Part shown: positions 1 through 7,824 of the stretch, one piece after another
Layout of the letters: every line of letters begins with the position of its first letter
Position numbering within the stretch: the stretch's first letter is position 1
Assembly (NCBI GenBank): GCA_023213195.1
Contig: CP096135.1
Location: forward strand, 3,778,842-3,842,841
DNA from: Sphingobacteriales bacterium JAD_PAG50586_3
GTDB lineage: Bacteria > Bacteroidota > Bacteroidia > CAMBQF01
Direction of reading: 5' to 3'
Length of the DNA: 64,000 nucleotides
The notes under the pieces: model-generated
Seen by the model: only the letters and a program-made list of their open reading frames with translations
Told to the model about the DNA's origin: nothing
The model's database searches: none
Program-made: the position numbers and the translations under genes

Positions 1-2
1 GC

Positions 3-1577
3 GGCTTATTGTTTACGCTGGCGTGGCCCAGAGATGGTTTTGCCCCACTTATTTTTATTGCCTTTGTGCCATTGTTACTAATATCTTATGATTTAAAGAA
101 GAGCAAGGCCAAGACTATGCAAATTACCCTGTTTGCCTACATTGCATTTGTTATTTGGAACGCCTTAACCACCTACTGGGTATGGTTTTCATCGCCACCG
201 GGTGGTGTGGCTGCCATTGTGCTGCTATCGTTATTCTTTACCATTGTATACACCGCTTTTCAGTTTACCTACAAGTACCTACCGGGCAATTGGGGCTTAC
301 TATCGCTACCCGTGTACTGGATAGCTTTTGAAAAATTTCATTTAGGGTGGGATTTAACCTGGCCCTGGCTAACCCTGGGCAATGTTTTTAGCGAATATTA
401 TACATGGATACAGTGGTATGAATATACAGGGGTTTTTGGTGGTACAACATGGGTATTTGTTATAAATATTTTGGTATTTATTGCCCTGCTAAAGTTTGAT
501 AAAGCCAATGTAAAAAAGGCCATTGCGCCTGTATTTATTGCGGTAACGTTAATTGCTATACCCGTTGTTTTATCAATAGTGCGCTACACCGGCTATACTG
601 AAAAAAGCAAGCCGATAAATGTGCTGGTTGTGCAGCCCAATATTGACCCTTATAACGAGAAATTCTCATCGGGAACGTATGTTCAGCAAACCCAAAAGTT
701 TATAAACCTGGCCCAACCGTTGCTAGATTCTACTGTAGACTATGTTATTGGCCCCGAAACGGCACTTTCTGCCGGTATAGAGGAAGATTATATTAGCGAA
801 TATACCGAAGTGAAGTTGCTGCGCAAAATGTTAAATGCCAGTCCGCATGCGCTGTTGGTTACGGGCGCATCTACGTACCGTTTTTATAAAAAATGGGAAA
901 CCCCATCAGAAACCGCCCGAAAAGACAAGCAGCAAGGTTATTACTTTGACCATTATAACACGGCCCTACAAATTGATAGCGCTAAGGATGTGCAATACTC
1001 GCACAAATCTAAGTTGGTACCGGGGGTAGAACGTATGCCAACCTGGGCGGCGTTTTTAGAAGAGTTTGCCATAGACCTTGGCGGCATGAGTGGCAGCCTG
1101 GGGCGCGATACCTTGCAGCACGTTTTTGAAGATAAAGCTACGGGCTTTAAAATTGCCCCATCTATATGTTACGAGAGTGTGTATGGTGAGTATATGGGTG
1201 GCTTTGTAAACAAGGGCGCTGAGCTTATTTTTATTATTACTAACGATGGTTGGTGGGGCAACACGCCCGGCCACCGCCAGCATTGCAGTTACGCAAGGTT
1301 GCGTGCAATAGAATCTCGCCGCAGTATTGCGCGCTCTGCCAATACGGGCATATCGTGCTTTGTAAACCAAAGGGGCGATATTAGTCAAGCCACTGAATAT
1401 TGGGTACCTGCTGCTATTAAGCAGACTATTAACGCCAACAGCGAGCTTACGTTCTACACCCTGCACGGCGATTATATTGCCCGTGTTTGCAACTGGTTGT
1501 TGCTGGGCTTTTTGGGTTGGGCTATTGGGTTAAGGGTGATGGTTTGGAGGAATAGGAAGAAGGTGAAAGTAAACTAA
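3..1577 (+). CDS. lnt: Apolipoprotein N-acyltransferase Lnt, 5' end cut by window edge
   Basis: Transfers the third acyl chain from phospholipid to the N-terminal cysteine of lipoproteins, in the inner membrane with its active site on the periplasmic side. The reading frame is open to the window edge; the first in-window TTG (position 9) is unlikely to be the start, because family members begin with a further short membrane segment. Several membrane segments fill residues 1-195 (numbered from position 9), followed by a nitrilase-fold domain. The expected Glu-Lys-Cys catalytic set is visible: E250 in VIGPETALS, K335 in SHKSKLVPG and C387 in APSICYESV, with the family's downstream TNDGWWG motif. 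A last membrane helix lies near the C-terminus. Its product would mature the many lipoproteins encoded here. The assignment is firm; only the N-terminus is missing. Confidence 0.95.
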   Translation, partial: GLLFTLAWPRDGFAPLIFIAFVPLLLISYDLKKSKAKTMQITLFAYIAFVIWNALTTYWVWFSSPPGGVAAIVLLSLFFTIVYTAFQFTYKYLPGNWGLLSLPVYWIAFEKFHLGWDLTWPWLTLGNVFSEYYTWIQWYEYTGVFGGTTWVFVINILVFIALLKFDKANVKKAIAPVFIAVTLIAIPVVLSIVRYTGYTEKSKPINVLVVQPNIDPYNEKFSSGTYVQQTQKFINLAQPLLDSTVDYVIGPETALSAGIEEDYISEYTEVKLLRKMLNASPHALLVTGASTYRFYKKWETPSETARKDKQQGYYFDHYNTALQIDSAKDVQYSHKSKLVPGVERMPTWAAFLEEFAIDLGGMSGSLGRDTLQHVFEDKATGFKIAPSICYESVYGEYMGGFVNKGAELIFIITNDGWWGNTPGHRQHCSYARLRAIESRRSIARSANTGISCFVNQRGDISQATEYWVPAAIKQTINANSELTFYTLHGDYIARVCNWLLLGFLGWAIGLRVMVWRNRKKVKVN

Positions 1578-1589
1578 CGGCTCTCTCTC

Positions 1590-1675
1590 TGCCTGCCGGC
1601 AGGCAAGGCTGCAAAGTATAACGTTGCCCTTGCCTGCCGACGGCATTACTTTTTCTGAAACAAGTTCAGGATGAC
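1590..1675. repeat. Cluster of short palindromic intergenic repeats
   Basis: A perfect 16-bp palindrome TGCCTGCCGGCAGGCA (1590-1605) is followed by a degenerate copy TGCCTGCCGACGGCA (1631-1645) and by the palindromic CTGAAACAAGTTCAG core (1655-1669). All are short inverted repeats of the sort found scattered between genes in Bacteroidota. They lie between the convergent ends of lnt and the DUF1599 gene and may act as a bidirectional terminator. Confidence 0.6.
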
Positions 1676-1686
1676 GGCCCGTTGAT

Positions 1687-2229
1687 TTACTCCTCACCAT
1701 CCATCTTAATCAGCGCGAAGACGGCGTAGTTAAGAATGTCGTAGTAGTTGCTGTCTATCCCTTCAGATATAAGGGTTTGGCCATCGTTATCTTCAATTTG
1801 CTTAATGCGCATAATTTTAGATAGAATAAGGTCGGTTAACGAGCTTACACGCATGTTGCGCCAAGCCTCGCCATAATCGTGGTTCTTTTTGCTCATTAAA
1901 TCTTTAGCACTTTCGGCATACTTGGTATACAGCTCTGTAGCTTTACCAATGGGCATGTGCGGCTCTTCGGCTGGCTTTAATTCCAACTGCATAAGCGCTA
2001 TAATGGCGTAGTTTACCAAGCTCTCATATTCGCCTAAAACACCTTCATCAATAAGCTGGGTGCCTTTTTCTTCAATACTGCGTATGCGTTGGGCTTTTAT
2101 GAACAGTTGGTCGGTAAGCGATGATGTACGCAGAATGCGCCAAGAGCTGCCATAATCGTTCATCTTCTTCTCGAAAATGGAACGGCAACGGTCTATAACA
2201 GATTGATATTGTTGAAGAGTTTTTTCCAT
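1687..2229 (-). CDS. DUF1599 domain protein, two internal repeats
   Basis: A protein of about 180 residues made of two copies of one repeat. Both halves share the pattern KKxxDYGxxWRxxRxSSLTD, then KxxRIxxIE, LIxEG and NYAxxALxxM (roughly residues 10-85 and 95-175), so an internal duplication is plain. This is the DUF1599 family of Bacteroidota; its biochemical role is not established. I place the start at the ATG at 2229 (MEKTLQQYQ); a longer frame to 2262 would run into the promoter space of folP. It is divergent from folP, with 46 bp between the starts. Conservation of the DYGxxWR residues in both halves suggests a repeated binding site, but that is inference. Confidence 0.85.
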   Translation of the reverse strand: MEKTLQQYQSVIDRCRSIFEKKMNDYGSSWRILRTSSLTDQLFIKAQRIRSIEEKGTQLIDEGVLGEYESLVNYAIIALMQLELKPAEEPHMPIGKATELYTKYAESAKDLMSKKNHDYGEAWRNMRVSSLTDLILSKIMRIKQIEDNDGQTLISEGIDSNYYDILNYAVFALIKMDGEE

Positions 2230-2275
2230 TGTACCTGTTTCAGCGCTTGCAGCAATCACCATCGGGCGTATTTTT

Positions 2276-3136
2276 GTGCCAAAGTTAATTATACGTGCCC
2301 CAAGATACCATATTTACCCCCATAATGTTTTTAACATTAACGGAAAACTTTTCAGTTTTAGTTACCCCATTGTAATGGGCATACTCAACGCCACGCCCGA
2401 TTCTTTTTACGATGGTGGGCAGAACAATACCATAGAAACAGCAATACAACGTGCGGGGCAAATTATTGAAGAAGGTGGCGATATAATTGACATTGGCGCC
2501 GCATCTACCCGGCCCGGGGCCGAAGAAATTAGTGTTGAAGAAGAACTGCATAGGCTTATTCCTATTGTAAAAGCTGTGGCTGCTGCTTATCCTGATGCTA
2601 TCCTGTCGGTTGATACGTACCGTGCCGTTGTTGCCGCAGAAGCTATTGCAGCCGGCGCGCACATTGTTAATGATATTGCCGGGGGAACAATGGACAGCGA
2701 TATGTTTGCTACCGTAGCTAAACTGGGTGTGCCGTATATTTTAATGCACATACAGGGCACGCCACAAACTATGCAGCATAACCCTGAGTATACTGATGTT
2801 ACAGCCGATGTTTTGCTGCACCTTTCTAAGAAAGTAAATGAACTTAAGCTACTTGGCGTTACCGATATTATTGTTGACCCAGGCTTTGGGTTTGGCAAAA
2901 CTATAGAACAGAATTACCAACTGCTAAACGAGCTTGACCAACTGCAACTATTGGGCTACCCTATTTTGGCAGGCCTATCTCGCAAAGGGATGATATATAA
3001 ACCACTAGGCCTTACAGCCGCCGAGGCCCTGCCGGGCACTATTGCTGCCAACAAGATTGCATTAGAAAAAGGCGCTTCCGTACTCCGGGTGCACGATGTT
3101 AAAGAGGCGGTGGAGTTGGTTATGGGATATAGGTAA
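2276..3136 (+). CDS. folP: Dihydropteroate synthase
   Basis: Condenses 6-hydroxymethyl-7,8-dihydropterin diphosphate with p-aminobenzoate to give dihydropteroate in folate synthesis; cytosolic TIM barrel and the sulfonamide target. The family motifs appear in order: GILNATPDSFYDGG (pterin diphosphate loop), DIGAASTRPGA, LSVDTYR, VNDIAGG, DPGFGFGKT, GLSRKG and the C-terminal RVHDV. The length (286 residues) is normal. The start is uncertain: no in-frame ATG precedes Met34, which is inside the first beta strand motif, so I take the GTG at 2276. The frame after the GTG encodes a plausible N-terminal strand (NINGKLFSFSYPIVMG). Confidence 0.95.
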   Translation: MPKLIIRAPRYHIYPHNVFNINGKLFSFSYPIVMGILNATPDSFYDGGQNNTIETAIQRAGQIIEEGGDIIDIGAASTRPGAEEISVEEELHRLIPIVKAVAAAYPDAILSVDTYRAVVAAEAIAAGAHIVNDIAGGTMDSDMFATVAKLGVPYILMHIQGTPQTMQHNPEYTDVTADVLLHLSKKVNELKLLGVTDIIVDPGFGFGKTIEQNYQLLNELDQLQLLGYPILAGLSRKGMIYKPLGLTAAEALPGTIAANKIALEKGASVLRVHDVKEAVELVMGYR

Positions 3137-3194
3137 TTGTCTCTTTTAAAATAAAAAACAGTTTTTTTTAGTTATAATAATAAACTTATTAAAC

Positions 3195-3830
3195 ATGAAA
3201 AAGCTTTTGGGATTTGCAATAATAGCCTTGTTTTTATTTGCCTGTAAAAAAGAAAATGATGTGCAAAATAATAAAGCCATTCTTACGGCTATGCCATTGT
3301 CTGTTGGCAATTATTGGATATACGAAAAGTTTAGTATTGATTCTAATGACGTAGAAACGCTGGTAGATACGGATAGTCTATATATTCAGGATAGTGTTGT
3401 AATTGATGGGGAAACATATTTTAGAATTATGGGTGGGGATTATTCTACATTTGATCAATCGGCTATGAGAGATTCGGCCGGTTGTTTAGTAAGTACCAGC
3501 GGAATTATATGGTTTTCTCAGGACAATTATACTGATACTCTGGCACAAGGGTCTTACACAAATACCGGATGGAATACACATGATTATAACTGGTATTTGT
3601 ATATGGTAGATAAAAACAAGCCCGTAACAGTGCCTGCAGGAACTTTTACAAAAACAGGAACCAGCCTTATCAATTTTAAATTTCTTTACCCTGATGAGTA
3701 TCCATATGGTGCCGAGCGTAATTCATTTTTGATATTTGCAGATAATGTTGGGATGATAAAAAGAAGGAGTTTTGATCTCTACAGCTCAGGTTATATTGAA
3801 TCCAGATTAGTGAGATACCACATCAATTAA
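3195..3830 (+). CDS. Hypothetical lipoprotein
   Basis: A 211-residue exported protein. It has a lysine-rich start, a hydrophobic stretch and a lipobox ending FLFAC with Cys17, followed by KK, so a type II signal peptide is very likely. The mature part is rich in Tyr, Asp and Thr, begins with a PLSVGNYWIYE motif and contains PVTVPAGTF, both common in uncharacterised Bacteroidota lipoproteins with a beta-sandwich-like pattern. I recognise no enzyme motif. It stands alone, 58 bp after folP and followed by a long non-coding region. Confidence 0.8.
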   Translation: MKKLLGFAIIALFLFACKKENDVQNNKAILTAMPLSVGNYWIYEKFSIDSNDVETLVDTDSLYIQDSVVIDGETYFRIMGGDYSTFDQSAMRDSAGCLVSTSGIIWFSQDNYTDTLAQGSYTNTGWNTHDYNWYLYMVDKNKPVTVPAGTFTKTGTSLINFKFLYPDEYPYGAERNSFLIFADNVGMIKRRSFDLYSSGYIESRLVRYHIN

Positions 3831-3864
3831 CAGCAACAATTTATTAACAATATTTATTTTTTAC

Positions 3865-3896
3865 TTGACAAATGGTGTCGGGTTGTTATATCTTTG
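3865..3896 (+). promoter_or_regulatory. Bacteroidota-type promoter in front of the first repeat region
   Basis: TTGACAA at 3865-3871 and TATCTTTG at 3889-3896 match the -33 (TTG) and -7 (TAnnTTTG) elements of Bacteroidota sigma-ABfr-type promoters, with 21 nt between TTG and TA. No conventional gene follows for over 1 kb on this strand. The same element pair with the same 21-nt spacing starts the second repeat region at 38579. Confidence 0.6.
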
Positions 3897-3937
3897 TACT
3901 GTTATCTCGAGAATAACTCCTTGGCACCCAATTCCTG

Positions 3938-4057
3938 ATGGGTTATTCAGGTAAAACCAAAAAGAGTAGCAGTACTGCACCCCTCCCCAAACCCCTCCCC
4001 CAAAGGGAGAGGGGCTTAAAAAGAGTCATAGTACAATTAAAAAACATAGTTAAGTAA
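3938..4057 (+). CDS. Possible 39-codon short ORF running into a palindromic repeat
   Basis: An ATG at 3938, about 42 nt after the promoter's -7 element, opens 39 codons. The first 14 residues (MGYSGKTKKSSSTA) come from unique sequence; the middle (PLPKPLPQRERGLK) is encoded by a CCCCTCCC/GGGAGAGGGG palindromic repeat and is a known sort of spurious repeat-encoded peptide. Either a small gene was interrupted by the repeat or the transcript is non-coding. I cannot name a family. Confidence 0.25.
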   Translation: MGYSGKTKKSSSTAPLPKPLPQRERGLKRVIVQLKNIVK

Positions 4058-4325
4058 GCCGAAATCATCTTTGAATTAAGCTCTGTAAGTAAGATACCCA
4101 ACTGTATTTTTTGCCCCTAACCCCGACGAGTTAAAAACTGTCGGGGTTGAGGTGTTTCTATTAAATTGTCTGAACCGCAGATTAAAAAGATTTATATGAT
4201 TGAAGGAATTGTTAACCTCTCCCGTCTGTCGCCGTTGGCGACATCCACCCTCTCAATGAGAGGGACCTTTAAAAGCTGCCGCGAAAATGAGTTGTCGGGC
4301 TACGTACTGTAAGGGTTTGATTCAT

Positions 4326-4470
4326 CATTACTTTTTGCTTGTCCAAAAAGTAATCAAAAAAGACACCACGAAAACCAACCTGAAATTTCGCTTGTCGCAC
4401 AACCCTGCCCTACTCGGTTTCCGCGAAATTTCGGGTTCGCACTTTTCGTGGACAGCCCACCGCACTGTTA
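4326..4470. repeat. Structured dispersed element, copy 1
   Basis: Begins CATTACTTTTTGCTTGTCC and ends near CCCACCGCAC. Nested inverted repeats are visible: an outer CCACGAAAA (4366-4374) with TTTTCGTGG (4443-4451), and an inner AAATTTCGC (4383-4391) with GCGAAATTT (4423-4431). A second, diverged copy lies at 54315-54479. The element encodes nothing convincing in any frame. Confidence 0.65.
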
Positions 4471-4621
4471 TATGCCCACAAAAATTGCGAAAATGAGTGT
4501 ATTAGCTACATACTGTAAGAGTTTAGGAGGACTACAAGACTCCCCGCCCTTAGGGCACCCCCTCTTAGAGGGGGATTTAAAAAGATGCCGCGAAAATGAG
4601 TTATCGGGCTACACGCTGTAG

Positions 4622-4916
4622 GGGTTTATGCTGATACAAAATCCCTCCCCTCTGACACAAGGTCAGAGGTACTCCCTTTAAAAGGGAGAGTTGTTGGTGT
4701 ATTAAGATATAGCATTGCCCTGATTGAAAAAACAGGCGCGAAAACGTGTTATTGGGCTACATACTGTAAGGGTTTATGCTGATACAAAATCCCTCCCCTC
4801 TGACACAAGGTCAGAGGTACTCCCTTTAAAAGGGAGAGTTGTTGGTGTATTAAGATATAGCATTGCCCTGATTGAAAAACAGGCGCGAAAACGTGTTATC
4901 GGGCTACACGCTGTAG
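4622..4916. repeat. Tandem duplication of a 147/148-bp unit
   Basis: Two head-to-tail copies (4622-4769 and 4770-4916) that differ at only a few positions, including the length of an A run (6 versus 5) and substitutions inside the 40-bp motif at the unit's end. Each unit contains a Bacteroidota-type palindrome (CTCTGACACAAGGTCAGAG) followed by CTCCCTTTAAAAGGGAG, then an AT-rich stretch, then the dispersed 40-bp motif. Confidence 0.85.
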
Positions 4917-5055
4917 GGGTGTAACAAATGAAAAATGATAAACGAAAAATGATAAATAGTAACCACCCCGCCCTGCGGGCACCCCTCCTTAAAAAGGCGG
5001 GGAGTTGAAATATTGACCAGCGAAAACGAGTGTATTAACTACATACTGTAAGGGT

Positions 5056-6237
5056 TTAGGCCTCGGCTTGAGGGCCGCCCTTGAACTCTTTAAGGCTGCC
5101 TTTAAACATCTTAAAGTTCATGAATTTACATTCCAGTGGGCCGTTGTAAACGGTTATTTTGCGCGATGGTTTTAAGCCTACGTTTTTCATAGCATCAATG
5201 TTGGGCGATATTATCCATGCTTCGCTACCGGGAAAATCGTTCTTTAATTTACTGCCAATCATAGCATATAAACCATTCAACTGCTCGGGTTTAAGGCGCT
5301 CGCCGTATGGCGGGTTCATTATAAGGAACATAGGCTTGCCGGGGGCTTCCATTTTTTCAAAGGCTAGCTTCTCTACCCTTATATCCATCTCGAAACCGCA
5401 GTTTTTGATGTTTTCGGCAGCTGCTTCAAGGCTCTTGCTGTTAAAGTCGGAGCCCGATATTTCGGTGGTTAAGGGGGTAATTTTTTCCTTGGCATCGCCT
5501 TTTACTTTGCGCCACAGGTTATCGTCAAAGCCTTTCCAGCTTTCAAAACCAAACTGTTTGCGGAACATGCCCGGTGGAGTGTTGGTAGCCATTAAAGCTG
5601 CCTCGGTAAGGAAAGTACCAGAACCGCACATAGGGTCTAACAAAGGGGTCTTTTTATCCCACCCGCTAAGCATAAGCAGGCCTGCAACCAGTACCTCGCT
5701 CATGGGGGCTTCGTGCATGCCCAGTTTATACCCACGGCGGTGAAGGGATTCGCCTGAAGAATCTAATGAAAGGGTGCAGTAGTTACTGCTTATGTGTACG
5801 TTAATCCTAAAGTCGGGCGCTAACACATCAACCGATGGACGCTCGTTATTGCTAATCTTGCGGAACCTGTCGGCAATGGCATCTTTAACCTTTAACGATG
5901 CGTATTGCGTATGGGTAATTGTAGAACGTATAAGGGTTGCATTAATGGCAAAGGTATCGTTCACCCCAAAGTATTGTTCCCATGGAAACTGCATGGCCCC
6001 TTCATACAACTGATCAACATCTTCGGCAACAAAAGAATCAAGCTTAACCAATATGCGCAGGGCGGTGCGGCAATGTAAATTTGCCTTGTATACAGTGGCC
6101 AGGTTACCGGTAAACTCTACCACGCGTGTGCCTATCTGTACCTCTTCAACGCCAATATCGGCCAGTTCGTTTGCCAGCATAGGCTCCAAACCCGAAAGGG
6201 TTTTTGCCGTTAGCTCAAATATTTGTCCTGCTTTCAT
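5056..6237 (-). CDS. THUMP-domain class I SAM-dependent RNA methyltransferase (RlmL N-half/YpsC type)
   Basis: Predicted to methylate guanosine N2 in rRNA. The N-terminal ferredoxin-like and THUMP part (about residues 1-160) starts with the family-typical ELTAKTLSGLEPMLANEL; the C-terminal Rossmann methyltransferase has the SAM-binding LLDPMCGSGTFLTEAAL and the N2-guanine motif MNPPYGERL. Length (393 residues) fits the stand-alone YpsC/RlmL-like family; the second methyltransferase of E. coli RlmL is absent. I choose the ATG at 6237 (MKAGQIFEL) over a TTG 12 bases upstream. Its stop codon lies in a copy of the 40-bp intergenic motif. The exact target base cannot be read from sequence. Confidence 0.9.
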   Translation of the reverse strand: MKAGQIFELTAKTLSGLEPMLANELADIGVEEVQIGTRVVEFTGNLATVYKANLHCRTALRILVKLDSFVAEDVDQLYEGAMQFPWEQYFGVNDTFAINATLIRSTITHTQYASLKVKDAIADRFRKISNNERPSVDVLAPDFRINVHISSNYCTLSLDSSGESLHRRGYKLGMHEAPMSEVLVAGLLMLSGWDKKTPLLDPMCGSGTFLTEAALMATNTPPGMFRKQFGFESWKGFDDNLWRKVKGDAKEKITPLTTEISGSDFNSKSLEAAAENIKNCGFEMDIRVEKLAFEKMEAPGKPMFLIMNPPYGERLKPEQLNGLYAMIGSKLKNDFPGSEAWIISPNIDAMKNVGLKPSRKITVYNGPLECKFMNFKMFKGSLKEFKGGPQAEA

Positions 6238-6393
6238 AATAAGGGGCAAAGGTAGGGAATAGTAATCAGTAGTCAGAGGTCAGTAATCAGTTAGTAATAG
6301 ATGCTTGAATGGGCTAATTTTAAATTCTGCTATATTTGCCTTATCTACCCAAAGACTGCGCAATAAAAAGCAGGCATTAGGGAGGGGTGTTTT

Positions 6394-7109
6394 ATGGAAG
6401 AAATTAAACCCGAAGACATACTTTTTTAGATATTGAAACCGTAGCGGCAGAGAAGGATTACGCACAGCTACCTGACAATTGGAAAGCCTTTTGGGATACA
6501 AAAGCCGGCTACCTTGCCCGCAATAACGAAACCCCGGAAGAGCTTTACTCACGCGCCGCTATTTATGCTGAGTTTGGTAAGGTTATATGCATATCTGTTG
6601 GCTTTATTGTAATGCGCGATGGTAAACGCACTTTCCGCATTAAATCATTCTCGGGCCATAACGAGGCTGAATTGCTGAGTGCCTTTATTGCCTTGCTTGA
6701 TAAGCATTTTAACCAGCGTAAGCACCGTCTGGCAGCCCACAACGGCAAAGAGTTTGACTTTCCATACCTGGGCCGCCGTATGTTGGTAAACAACCTAAAA
6801 CTACCTAAATTACTAAGAATTCAGGGTTTAAAAAGTTGGGAGATTAAGCATATTGATACGATGCAACTGTGGAAGTTTGGCGATGTAAAAAGCTTTGTAT
6901 CGTTGGATTTGCTGGCAACAATATTGGGCATACAATCGCCCAAGGCAGAGCTTGATGGAAGCAAAATATACGAAGCCTATTACCTGCGTAATGACATGCC
7001 CAACATTGTAAAGTATTGCCAAAACGATGTGCTTGCGTTGGCTCAGATATACCTTAAACTAAGCGGTAACACCATGCTTACTGATGATGAGGTAGTATTT
7101 GTAGAATAG
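6394..7109 (+). CDS. PolB-like 3'-5' exonuclease, one frameshift
   Basis: A DnaQ/RNase H-fold exonuclease of the predicted PolB-exonuclease family (PF10108/COG3298). From the ATG at 6394 the frame reads MEEIKPEDILF and then hits TAG; adding one T to the T run at 6422-6427 restores LFLDIETV, the ExoI motif, and the frame stays open to 7109. The ExoII region AHNGKEFDFPYLGRRM and the ExoIII region YCQNDVLALAQIY are present, so the acidic metal ligands are all there. The reconstructed length of about 238 residues is normal. The stop is best explained by a one-base homopolymer error. Biological role in the cell is unknown; DNA repair is a guess. Confidence 0.85.
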
Positions 7110-7127
7110 ATTCGCGTTTAACTGTTC

Positions 7128-7821
7128 CTAATAAATTGATAGCTGTAGCGATAGGCACACAGGTGGCAAGTCAGCGTAGTTGTACTTAGCTTTAAACAGG
7201 CTTGAAAAGCGGTAGGAGCAGCTTAAGGCTATCCTATCTTTACCTAGGCGCGCAAAGGCGCTGTAATAGAAGGGCTGAAAGTAGTTTAGCCCACGCTCGC
7301 GGGTGCGCACAGAACGGCCATCGTCTAACCTATCATAATAAAAGTGTACAAACGAAAAGCTGTAGCCTGCTTCCGCGCCAATATCCAGATAGGTACCTAA
7401 TACATTTCCGCGTTTAGCAAAGTTAAACCTGTTATATATTGCTAAGGCCCATGTACATCCAGCTAAGCCTTTCTTTTTTATGTAATACAGAATCGGGCAC
7501 CTGTTTAGATGGTTGTTGCTTTAAGGCATAGGTGTTGTTGGTATAAGCTAACTCTGTGCCTATAGAGTAATACTCGCTTATGCGGCGTTTGTAGCGTATA
7601 CCGGCTGTTAAATGGTAGCTGGTATACCGTACGGCAGTGGCAGGGTTGTTAGTACCTATAAAGTTGCCATAGCCATAAAAGGTTTGAAAAAAGTCTCGTA
7701 GGTTTGGGCCGATAGTTTCGGTGGTAGTATCAGCGGCGGGGTCTTGTTCAAGCAATACATTTTGCCCTTTGGCAGTGCCTATAGCAACAATACATACTAA
7801 TATAAGTAACAGTCTCTTCAT
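7128..7821 (-). CDS. Outer-membrane beta-barrel-like protein, one frameshift
   Basis: Begins MKRLLLILVCIVAIGTAKGQ, a clear signal peptide, then alternating aromatic and polar residues (TSYHLTAGIRYKRRISEYYS, IGTELAYTNNTYAL) typical of a small beta-barrel. The frame stops after YMGLSNI but continues one frame over (IYNRFNFAKRGNVLGTYLDI ...) to 7128 and ends in SLQLSIY, an aromatic C-terminus as in barrels. The break is an extra base in GCTAAGGC at 7441-7448: without it the reading is MGLAIYNRF. About 230 residues when joined. It lies 3 bp after the S8 peptidase gene in the same direction, so the two are likely co-transcribed. Function unknown. Confidence 0.75.
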
Positions 7822-7824
7822 TCG

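Larger units (their letters stand above)
3977..5060. repeat. Gene-free repeat region: G/C-run palindromes alternating with a 40-bp dispersed motif
   Basis: No gene is supportable between 3831 and 5055. The stretch holds hairpins of the CTCCC...GGGAG sort (near 3979-4015, 4217-4265, 4541-4575, 4651-4690, 4967-5005). It also holds six copies of a motif with consensus GCGAAAAYGAGT, then a GGGCTAC/AGCTAC core, then CTGTAAGGGTTTA, starting near 4277, 4487, 4589, 4741, 4888 and 5024. Spacing between copies varies from about 100 to 210 bp. The last copy runs into the stop codon of the convergent methyltransferase gene. Short open frames here (for example 4287-4496) are made of repeats and I do not call them. 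Confidence 0.75.

Noticed and set aside
4287..4496. Open frame of 69 codons (start MSCRATYCKG) in the first repeat region
   Set aside because: It is built from the dispersed structured element; similar peptides appear wherever the element lies (compare 54324-54563).
4277..5060. Possible CRISPR array
   Set aside because: Repeat spacing varies from 100 to 210 bp, the spacers contain shared palindromes, and no cas gene is in the window.
5159..5743. Antisense open frame of 194 codons opposite the RNA methyltransferase
   Set aside because: The minus-strand gene has all family motifs; the antisense frame has none.
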